A DNA stretch of 10,435 nucleotides. Origin: Euperipatoides rowelli (taxonomy: Eukaryota > Onychophora > Udeonychophora > Euonychophora > Peripatopsidae). Both the position numbers and the translations under genes were made by a program. The notes under the pieces were generated by a model. The model did not search any database, was not told the origin of the DNA, and saw only the letters and a program-made list of their open reading frames with translations. Location: assembly GCA_003024985.2 (NCBI GenBank), contig PXIH01S0056951.1. One strand, written 5' to 3'. Positions 1 to 7,817 of this stretch are shown here, one piece after another (the stretch's first letter is position 1; each line of letters opens with the position of its first letter).

Positions 1-165
1 AAATATAGTGTTTATTTTAAAAGTATTTTAAATACAAAATACTTTTAAAATGTATTTTTGTTACAAAATACAAAATACTTTGAGAAAAGTATTTGAAATA
101 CCAAATACAAAAGTATTTTCATTATGTATTCGAAATACATGTATTTTCAATACTGCCCAACCCTG
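1..165. mobile_element. hAT-like DNA transposon end (truncated by window edge)
   Basis: The segment ends with CTGCCCAACCCTG, whose reverse complement CAGGGTTGGGCAG is a typical hAT-superfamily terminal inverted repeat start. Inside it, AAATAC, GTATTT and AAAGTATTTT motifs recur in both orientations, as in the subterminal repeats of many non-autonomous hAT elements. The next eight bases, GCTATGTG (166-173), would be the target-site duplication, but its partner lies left of the window, so this cannot be verified. No coding sequence is visible, which fits a non-autonomous copy or only the terminus of a longer one. The element lies about 130 bp upstream of the splice acceptor of the four-transmembrane exon, inside that gene's intron. 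Confidence 0.6.
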
Positions 166-297
166 GCTATGTGAAACCTGTATTAAAATAAAAAAAAAAG
201 ATTTTCAGGCTCAAATTGATTAGGCACCTAGAACATAATTTTGGCACTCCTGTTCTGTTTTAATATAAAACATTTTTTTATTTTATTTTATTTTTAG

Positions 298-1040
298 TGG
301 AAGCTGGAGAACCTTGTTATACTACATGTGAAATTGTAAATATAAAAAAGACTCGTCACGTTTCTTTCCTATCAAGAAAAAATGTCTTCAGGATAATGTT
401 TCTCCATATCATGTGTGGAATTATTGCTATTATATTTTCAGCAGCTAACTATTTATTAAGTGCACCTATTACTATTCTCCTAATTGGCGGATGCACAGGT
501 ATGATGCTTTTGATCATTGGAATGATAGGTATAGTCACTAGAAAAAAAGAATATCATCAATCTTCATTAGTGATTTATCTCATTTTCTCCGTTCTTGCAT
601 CTATTTGTAACATGGTAATGATAACGTTTGCTACTATTGAAATTTCATATAATAGAGAAAAACTACGTCACATTCATAGTGATCCAATACCACTTGCAAC
701 ATCAATAGCTATTAAAGCACGTATTGCTTTATTTGCAATTTTGCTTATAAATTCTTTAGTTGCTTGCTGTTTTTCTGTTCTGATTGCTGTTTTGTTATGT
801 CGTGTCATGAATTTTATGAAAGAAAAAAGTGTTAACTTTTCAAAAGAATGCTCAAATAAATTACCAACAAGATTTAGTGATTCATCTACGAGTAGTTTTT
901 CATCTAGATCAGATATGCCTTTTATTGCTGGCACAAGTACTAGCTCATATAGACAAAATGTGCCATATATTCATGGCACAATAAATCAAGAATCATCTAA
1001 AAGTAAAGAAAAGAATATATTTTACCATGAATGTAAATAA
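298..1040 (+). CDS. Terminal coding exon of a four-transmembrane (CD20/MS4A-like topology) protein
   Basis: I do not recognise the specific gene. The frame opens at a splice acceptor (T-rich tract then TTTTTAG, AG at 296-297), so the exon starts at 298 with TG completing a split codon; a GTG at 297 is not a real start. The stop TAA is at 1038-1040. About 246 residues are encoded. Numbering the split codon as 1, four hydrophobic segments lie near 30-54, 58-80, 90-114 and 143-168. The first extracellular loop is very short and the second, near 115-142, longer; basic residues at KKTRH, TRKK and after segment four predict both ends in the cytoplasm. This topology resembles MS4A/CD20-like proteins. 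There is no large extracellular loop with CCG, so it is not a tetraspanin. The tail (169-247) is Ser/Thr-rich and contains two similar stretches, SSRSDMPFIAGT and SSYRQNVPYIHGT. Upstream exon(s), including the start codon, are outside the window. Function unknown; a membrane adaptor or channel-associated role would be speculation. Confidence 0.75.
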
Positions 1041-1136
1041 AAGTTTGAATTCAAATTTATTGCAAAACTTTATATGTTTGTTACTTTCAGAATTGATTTA
1101 TTTTTATGTAATCCTACAAAATGTTGATAAAATAAA
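1036..1136 (+). promoter_or_regulatory. Poly(A) signals of the four-transmembrane gene
   Basis: AATAAA occurs at 1036-1041, overlapping the TAA stop, and again at 1131-1136, about 95 bases downstream. Either could direct 3' end formation; the second would give a normal short 3' UTR. The hexamer is common by chance in DNA this AT-rich, so only the position right after the stop supports it. Confidence 0.4.
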
Positions 1137-3366
1137 ATATAAAGTACAGAAATATATTTTATATAATTATTGCACAAATTATAAATGTGAATATAATCAA
1201 CTTATTAGATTAAATATGTTTTAAAATAAGTTTAGCCTTAGAGATTGTCACATTTATAATGAGTTGAATACAAATTCTTATTAAAAATTCACTTAATATT
1301 TTCAAGTACCAGAATTTAACTTAGAATATTTAAATAAATATTGAATATATATTATATTATATACATACATACACACACTGTGTATAAGTAAATATTAAAA
1401 ATAAAATTAGTTCTATTTTTAGCAATAATTTTAATTTTTACTTTTAAATCACCAACTTAAGGCTTATATATAATTTAAAGTGGGAGTTAGTAAAGCTAAA
1501 GATTTAAATGCCTACTGTTCAAATTAAAATGAGTTATTTGAAAACAAAATATTTCTAAAGCTGTCACTCAATAAATGCTCAATTATAATTCTTTTCTACT
1601 TATCATACAATAGAATGAAGCTTTTGATTAAAGCCATTTGATTGACGCCACACCCGTTGCACTAAGTTTATGTAGTACTGCAATATAGAGAAAAATACAG
1701 ATAAATGCTATGAATTTAATAGTGAAACCTTATGGCTATCATAAGAATTCAAAATGCAAAGTATTAATCTTGAATGAACAAAAGTCTGATTGGAATCTTA
1801 CATCATCCATTTCAATATTCTAATATTAACTTTATTATCTATTACAATGAAGTAGGATATAAAACATATTCTAGAACTAATATTAAAATGTTAATGACAA
1901 AAACATGGCTAAAACTAACAAAAAAAAAGTGTTTTCAATGGATCTAGGACAAAAATCTAAATATAAACAAGATAGGCTACATTAGTTATTTCAATAAAAT
2001 TTTTACTAATATACACATTCGATTGCAGCAGAATGACCGTTTACAAAACATTGAGTTCATTGAAAGTAGAAATATATTTAACCCTTATACTATTATATAT
2101 AAGAAAATAGCAGTAATGTTTATTTTCCATTCACTATCTAATAAAACTGTTCAATCTAATTTAGTTCACTAGAAAATCAAACATTAGTAAGTTCGGTGAA
2201 AATTGCATATTTAAAATATTTTGATCCCATCTTTATCGATATCAATTGAAATTTTATTAGATATACTGTAAGTTGCAATGGCTTCTACTGACAAGTTAAT
2301 AAAGTCAACATTTATAAGTAACTGGATTGGACTGATTCTGTTAGGTGGGGATGACATGAACATGCACTAATGATTAATCAGGACTTTTTTTTTTTTTGAG
2401 GGGGAAGTAACAATATGAGTAGGAAAATGCTTGAATTTAAGTTAATATTTAGTACATTCTTATTGCAAAATAAACATCAAAATAAGGACAATTTTAATGA
2501 AAAAATTTGGCAATAACATTTCGTTATTATCAGTTTATATGTAGAAAACATAAATGCATAGAGTTTGAAGGAAAATATGTACTCAACCATAATTAAACAA
2601 GAAAATGATAACTTAAACTCATCAAATTGTCAGTTCAGTTGACTGCACCTCCACATGGGCTCCTTTGGAGGCATGAGTCTGTAATCAATTTCATGCCACA
2701 GAACTAAAGGCAGCACTTATGTGTCTTTTCTATTCCATTATGCTAATTTTCACTTTGTCTTTGATGTATCCCCAAAAGAAGAAATATATTGGAATCTGAT
2801 GGTGGNCACACTGTTAAAAGAGAGAGAGAGTGGGATATAATGATTTCCGTAGGTTTTGAACATGTATTACTCCATCATGATTGAAAATAGGAGTCTGACA
2901 TTTTCATGTACACCTAGAAACACTATTCTTATCTTTTATTGAATTTTTGCAATTTTTTTTATCCAACCCAATCATAGTAATTTTCAAAATAGTAGACCTA
3001 TTCACTATGGTGGGTAAAATAATCCCTATTTAAAATAAACTTTCAGCACTTTTTTCAAAATATATTGATAACATCAATAGAGAGATTTTGTTAGATAGAC
3101 ACAGTGCCAAGGATGACTGTCATAGTTAACATACTAAATGACACATCCATAAGTGTTTTGTACAACAGTTGTGTTTGGTATTCTAATGAAATTATTTCTA
3201 TTTATTGCCTTTTATTAGAATTCTATATTATTTTATAAATGCAAGATTGAAATATATAAAATATTGTCAAATTAATGATCTATTATATTTTATTTGATAA
3301 CATTAAATCATATGTAGTTTGTATATTTTTCTTAGAAAGATTATATTTTATTTTTTATTTTATTAG
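1137..3366. other. Non-coding AT-rich stretch between the two exons
   Basis: No exon could be supported here. It holds a TATA/CATA/CA simple-sequence patch near 1350-1382, a T-run followed by GAGGGGG near 2386-2406, a GA microsatellite at 2819-2830, one ambiguous base at 2806, and a diverged pair of direct repeats around 2210-2320 and 3060-3160. A small ATG frame at 2278 ends after about 30 codons and looks like chance. The last bases, rich in TTTTATTTT, form the polypyrimidine tract for the acceptor at 3365-3366. It is an intergenic region or an intron, depending on where the upstream synaptotagmin exons lie. Confidence 0.6.
2819..2830. repeat. (AG)6 microsatellite
   Basis: Six uninterrupted AG units follow TTAAAA. 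This is simple sequence of no evident function; length variation between individuals is likely. Confidence 0.8.
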
Positions 3367-3668
3367 CTCATGATCTTCCTCCAGTAAGTTTTGGAGATCC
3401 CTATGTGAAAATTTGGCTCCATCCAGATATTGATAACAAAGTACGCCAAACAGCAGTTCACAGGAAAACCTTAAATCCAGTTTTTAATGAAATCTTCAAA
3501 TTTCCGATTACTCATGAAGAATTAATGGATAAAACTTTACATTTTCAATTTTATGATTATGATAAGTTCTCACGAAATGATGTCATAGGAGATGTTAAAG
3601 TTGTCATGGTCAGCGTTGATGTCACATCAGATTTAGAAGTATGGAGTGAAATTCAAAAAGTTGTCAAG
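3367..3668 (+). CDS. Internal exon of a synaptotagmin-like gene, C2A domain
   Basis: The exon is bounded by an acceptor (TTTTATTAG, AG at 3365-3366) and a donor (AAG|GTATTA, GT at 3669-3670). It starts with CT, completing a codon begun upstream (Ala if the missing base is G), ends on a whole codon and encodes 101 residues. Synaptotagmin hallmarks in order: HDLPP (2-6), GDPYVKIWLHPD (10-21), VHRKTLNPVFNE (31-42), YDYDKFSRND (63-72), IGDVKV (74-79) and VWSEIQK (92-98). The pattern matches C2A better than C2B because of the W near the domain end and the spacing to the linker. Synaptotagmins are vesicle membrane proteins whose C2 domains bind phospholipid and SNAREs, often with calcium. Of the five calcium-binding aspartates of synaptotagmin-1 C2A, D11, D64, D66 and D72 align with four. 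The first, in loop 1, has no counterpart because PVSFGD is about three residues shorter than usual. The basic patch before VHRK is also weaker. The paralogue is not identifiable from this exon; C2B and the transmembrane exon are not in view. Confidence 0.88.
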
Positions 3669-3773
3669 GTATTATTTTATAACAAAAATAAATAATTTTA
3701 TAATAGGCTTAGTTTATTTAGGAAAATAAAATAAATACATATTATGAAACATTTTAAACCCTGCAGTCATCGC

Positions 3774-3968
3774 GGTATCTGTGAGATACTTAATTAATTT
3801 TAAAAAGTTGTCTTTCTAGCTAATGCGCTGAGCTAGAATATTACTCATTAATGTGCCTGAATTAATGAGTTATTTCATCAGTCAATTAGCCGGTGCTGTG
3901 ATTGCAAAGTGTATAATGAAAGTGTATAATGATTTTATCTGTCAGATACACCACAACGCCTCATGTAA
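3774..3968 (+). repeat. Module copy A inside the piggyBac-like element
   Basis: The module starts with the near-palindrome GTATCTGTGAGATAC (3775-3789). A hairpin TTCTAGCT/AGCTAGAA follows (3814-3821 with 3831-3838), then a perfect 10-bp hairpin ACTCATTAAT/ATTAATGAGT (3843-3852 with 3861-3870, loop GTGCCTGA). The block GCCGGTGCTGTGA follows, and the copy ends with a TATCTGTCAGATACACCA motif and ATGTAA. It is homologous to the copy at 4349-4540; the two share a perfectly identical 25-base stretch (3929-3953 and 4504-4528). Confidence 0.85.
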
Positions 3969-4920
3969 TTTTTTTTTAAANTTCAACATACCTATTCGAC
4001 ACTTATTGCTGACAACATATTATTAATATGGTGTTATAGATACAAACTACTCAGCGTTACTATAATAAGTTTGGAATTATTGACTTTCACAGAAGCATTA
4101 TTATTTCTAAGAGTTACTACCATATAGCACTGTATTTCAAATTCTGTCTGCTTGAGCAAATCTCCATTGTCTTGCATGCTATAGGACATTATTTCACACT
4201 ATAGGCCATATTTCATAAGTAATTATTTAAAATTAAAACAAACAATGCTATCATTCTGATATCAAGAGTCACCCTTGATTTTTTGAAAACCGATAGATAA
4301 AATTTGAATATCTTAATTATTTGATCGAATGAGGTGAAGTAATAGTTGGGTATCTCTGAGATACATATTTCATTTTCAATCGTGTAATTCTAGCTAGCAC
4401 GCTGAACTAGAATATTATACAGCCATTAATGTGCCCGAATTAATGAGTTTTTTCATTAGTTAATTAGGCGGTGCTGTGACGGCATGGCATACCTTGATAA
4501 CCTATGATTTTATCTGTCAGATACACCATGACTTATGTAAGTTTTATTTTATTATTATAATTAATTTTAATGTTAGTTCAAATAATATTATTGTTTTTCT
4601 AATATATTTTAGTTATTGAAGTAAAACATTACTTCATGCAATGTATTTTTCTAAATATATCATTATTCTTATTTATTTTTAATAAGATATTGTATCTATC
4701 AGATACCACGACTACTAATGTAACCTTTTTTTCATACGTTCCTCAATAATTTTGTTTTGTAATAAAATATGTATATCGTGTCAAAATATCATTATTAGAA
4801 CACACAATTATCAGATATTAAAGAATTTTATCATATTAAGTTGATTTGCAAAGATTAAATATTAAAAAAGACTAAAATATACACATGTATCTCACAGTTA
4901 CTCCATGACTACTCATGTAA
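3936..4920 (+). repeat. Four dispersed copies of a TATCTGTCAGATAC...ATGTAA motif
   Basis: Related motifs occur at 3936-3968, 4511-4540, 4693-4723 and 4888-4920, all in the same orientation. The general form is TATCTGTCAGATAC, then a CCATGACTACT-like stretch, then ATGTAA. The first two belong to the two modules; the last two stand alone and the fourth is the most diverged in its first half. The core is itself partly palindromic (GTATCT/AGATAC). Repeats of this kind near transposon ends often bind transposase; that role is inference here. Confidence 0.75.
4349..4540 (+). repeat. Module copy B inside the piggyBac-like element
   Basis: This is a diverged direct repeat of 3774-3968 with the same order of parts: GTATCTCTGAGATAC (4350-4364), hairpin ATTCTAG/CTAGAAT (4387-4393 with 4407-4413), hairpin CATTAAT/ATTAATG (4424-4430 with 4439-4445, loop GTGCCCGA), GGCGGTGCTGTGA, then TATCTGTCAGATACACCA and ATGTAA. 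Both hairpins are kept but shorter than in copy A. The CCCTG terminus is not repeated before this copy, which suggests internal duplication rather than a complete second element. Confidence 0.85.
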
Positions 4921-5383
4921 CTTTCTGACCACGATGACCACAGGGTTAAGTACGGTACCAATAAAGAAAACATCATAGCCTAATTGAATCTTAAATATAT
5001 CTCAACTCATCCATGTTTTTTATCCTTGCATCTGTCCATAAAAAAATAATTCCAACAATTTTATAGTCTAGATATTTCAATATATTAATCTATCATAAAG
5101 TCATGTGAATAGATACATAGCTAATTTTTCTTTTACTTTATTCAATAGAAATCTATTTTTTTTGTAACAATATATTATTCTGGTTTATTGAACTAAGATA
5201 TAAAACAAATAATGATATATCCATTATGAGCTACAAATTGGGCTCACAAGATGAATATTCAGAATAAATTCAAAATGAATTACTGGTTTAACTATAATAT
5301 TCCTCTTCGCCCTGTGAAGGATATAGATGCATTTACAATATCTTCCAAATAAAAAGTTAATTGGTTTACAGATAAAATAAAAG

Positions 5384-5405
5384 TTTTTTTTTTTTAAAAA
5401 AAAAA
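5384..5405. repeat. T12-A10 homopolymer pair
   Basis: Twelve T are followed directly by ten A, forming a self-complementary run. Such tracts are length-unstable and may mark an old insertion boundary; nothing else supports an element here. Confidence 0.7.
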
Positions 5406-5740
5406 GTTTATTTACAAAAACAAAAGTCAAATTATAAAGTTCCCGGCTCTTTCAGATAGCGTCAGAAGTCCCAGATAACACCAAAAATTATTCTTGGAAT
5501 ATTCAAGTAAATTAAGTAATACAGATGTAAGCGAAAATGTAAATAGATAATCCAAATGTTATTGCAAATAAATCCCAGTTAAAAGTTTTATCAAAAAACA
5601 GAATTATAATTATCAGTGATAATAATACTCGAGATTAAATGATTTATAACAATCATGTAGAAGCTCTTAACAACGTTAAAACAGAATGTAGCAATATGAG
5701 TACGGCAAATCCTAAGGAATCCTCAGGTTATCTGATCAGA

Positions 5741-5760
5741 AAATAAATAAATAAATAAAA
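5741..5760. repeat. (AAAT)n microsatellite
   Basis: A short tetranucleotide run of AAAT units follows GATCAG. It is simple sequence with no evident function. Confidence 0.7.
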
Positions 5761-5825
5761 TTAAGAGGAGAATAATAAGCATCTAGTATGATACTCCTTG
5801 CGTTTCAAAATCAAAGTATGTAAAT

Positions 5826-5873
5826 TTTTAAAATAGATATATACGTCACTTTTAAAATAGATATATACGTCAC
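5826..5873 (+). repeat. Perfect 24-bp tandem duplication
   Basis: Two identical adjacent copies of a 24-base unit (5826-5849 and 5850-5873) begin TTTTAAAATAG and end ATATACGTCAC. The lack of any difference suggests a recent duplication or an assembly artefact. Each unit carries TACGTCAC, the reverse complement of GTGACGTA, which resembles a CRE/ATF half-site. Confidence 0.9.
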
Positions 5874-7168
5874 TATCCATCATGAAATGAAATTGACAAA
5901 TGCAAAGACCGCCAAGAGTACAACATTCCACAGCAGCGATAACGAATAACTAATAAAGTTCATCACACATCTGACAATGGCACTTGGTAATTTAGTCAGT
6001 TGTCTTGATACATACTTATATAATAATACAAAAATAATAAATTACAAATGATGAAAAAATATTCACAAAATTATAAAAAAATTAGCGTCTGAGATGCCAG
6101 CTTTATTAAATATTCAAACTTATTAAGATTTTTAATCTTTAAAATAAATGACTACCTTACCTTTAAATTATAATATTAAAGTATTATGACTATTTTTCTT
6201 TAACACTTTTGAAAGTATAAAGATTATGCACCTGCTAAGTCTCCTGTCTAAAAATAACCTTTTTATCTATTCAGAAATGTTGGTATAAACAAACATATAT
6301 ATTTGAACTTTTATTTCAATTCATTACTTTATTGTTAAAAAAATTACACCATTACTCATTTTTAATTATATAAAACTTCATCGTTTAAAATCACCCCTTA
6401 TTTAAAAACAATCAAAATAAATAAGAGGGAATCCACATTTAATGTGACACACATCTTTTTATTAAACTGAGCATAGCCAGTTCATCAAAGCAGAATGATA
6501 TATCATGTTTGTCATGTGTATAACCCTGTTGTATAATAACATACCATTGTTGATGATATAACATGATGTAAAAAATTTATTCTTATCACTAAAAACATGT
6601 TAAAATACTGTACTTAAAAAAAAAGTAGCATGAAGATACAGGAAGTTGCGATTTTTGTACATTAAATTGATCAAAGCTAATAATTTGAAATTGATTTGAA
6701 TCAAATTTAATTTAAATTACTTAAATTATCCATTAATAAGTCAATTTAATTTTTAAAATGTAAAAAAAAAAAATGTATCTTCAACCAAGTTATAGAAGCA
6801 TTTGTCTATTGATCAGTAAATTTCAAAATCATCTAAAACTAAACACAGAAGAAAAATGACAATCATGAATTGTTTTTATTATCACAAGAGAAGCCCATCA
6901 CTAACCCCCCATGCACACACAAAAAAGAAGAATTAAAGTCATGTTGCTGTTTTTTTTTTTAATCAATTTATTTTTTTATTCTTTTTAAAGAATAGAATAT
7001 AAATGATGAATTTTATCTCCTAAATAACAGAAGGCCACTTTCATTATCCATGACTAAAAATTAAATCAAGTGTGACAAATTTGTAATCAATGCTTTTATT
7101 ATTAAAAAGAAAAATGCTAAATATCTGACATTTTGGTTTTTAGATAATAGAACATAAAAAAAAAAAAC

Positions 7169-7180
7169 AGGTCAAGGTCA
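7169..7180 (+). promoter_or_regulatory. AGGTCA direct repeat without spacer (nuclear-receptor-like site)
   Basis: AGGTCAAGGTCA is two perfect AGGTCA half-sites with no spacer. It also contains TCAAGGTCA, the extended half-site preferred by FTZ-F1/SF-1 (NR5A) and ERR-type monomeric receptors. An A-run precedes it. A perfect 12-mer is not expected by chance in a window this size, but there is no evidence of occupancy or of a target promoter nearby. Confidence 0.3.
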
Positions 7181-7342
7181 AACTTTTTGCTCATCTTGGA
7201 AAAAAGTTAGCATCTGATTAATTAATTAATCTATCTCTCAATCTATTTATCTATATGTCATTTACCAACCTGACTGACCAGTGGTGAGTGTAGTCAACCG
7301 ATGAGCTGACTCTATGCACACCTTTACAATACTCAATCGATC

Positions 7343-7381
7343 GGACTAGTCAATTGGACTAATCAATCACACTAATCAATT
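7343..7381 (+). repeat. Three-copy 13-bp mini-array
   Basis: Adjacent units GGACTAGTCAATT, GGACTAATCAATC and ACACTAATCAATT form a short degenerate tandem array; the bases just before (CTCAATCGATC) may be a fourth, more diverged partial unit. Confidence 0.65.
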
Positions 7382-7817
7382 TAGAACTTAATTAAGATGG
7401 GTTCACTGCTAATTTACCAATAGTCATAACAAGCTCTCTGCTGAACAGAAAAATCAATCTCAATTTGATTATAGTGATTAAACACCCAAAGATCTGGCAC
7501 ACTACTCAATATAATATAGTGAAGAAACATGGTTTTTATCATGAACATATCAAACTGTTCACTATGAGAGATCAGTCTCATGGTATAAATCTTAAAACAA
7601 TCAATAAAGAATATCCTTTTTAAAAAACTCTCACTGTACTCCCTCTCATAAATATAAAAACACTTTCATTAGAAATAAACTTAATAAAAATGAGGACAAT
7701 ATGTCCAACATGATTTGACTTACATCCACACCTGGTTATCAATACCATGATCTCTGATGAACAAAAGATCTACTTCAGGATTTTATCAGTGTATCCAAAA
7801 AGAACAAAAGTAATACT

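Larger units (their letters stand above)
3759..4945. mobile_element. Non-autonomous piggyBac-like element (about 1.19 kb)
   Basis: The left end reads CCCTGCAGTCATCGCGGT from 3759. The right end, read on the minus strand from 4945, is CCCTGTGGTCATCGTGGT; 15 of 18 positions match. The right end is followed exactly by TTAA (4946-4949). On the left, TTAA is at 3754-3757 with one extra A before CCC, so the site duplication is off by one base. CCC-type termini at TTAA sites are the hallmark of the piggyBac superfamily. No transposase or other long frame lies inside, so this copy could only have been moved in trans. The interior holds a duplicated module, hairpins and a repeated motif, listed separately. 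The element sits 90 bp downstream of the C2A exon donor, within the following intron. One N at 3981 shows imperfect assembly of a T-run. Confidence 0.65.
4950..7817. other. Long non-coding AT-rich stretch
   Basis: No exon is supportable in either strand. If the synaptotagmin gene continues rightwards, this is intron after the C2A exon. It holds a T12A10 run (5384-5405), an (AAAT)n patch (5741-5760), a perfect 24-bp tandem duplication (5826-5873), a nuclear-receptor-like direct repeat (7169-7180), ATTA simple sequence near 7217-7231 and a 13-bp mini-array (7343-7381). A 68-codon minus-strand frame at 5224-5430 is low-complexity and unconvincing. Confidence 0.55.

Noticed and set aside
674-934. 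86-codon minus-strand frame
   Set aside because: It lies entirely antisense to the four-transmembrane coding exon and has no features of its own; it is a shadow frame.
1027-1224. 65-codon plus-strand frame starting inside the end of the four-transmembrane exon
   Set aside because: It overlaps the stop codon and 3' UTR in another frame, is AT-driven in composition (rich in Asn, Tyr, Ile, Lys) and has no support.
2278-2370. ATG frame beginning MASTDKLIK, considered as a first exon for the synaptotagmin gene
   Set aside because: It ends after about 30 codons, has no consensus donor in the right phase (TAG|GTGGGG is weak) and no transmembrane segment of adequate length.
3774-4540. CRISPR-like array
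   Set aside because: The repeated modules are long, diverged and irregularly spaced, in a spliced eukaryotic context; they belong to a transposon.
5224-5430. 68-codon minus-strand frame
   Set aside because: Its N-terminal half is made by homopolymer runs (Phe/Lys), and it has no motif or splice context.
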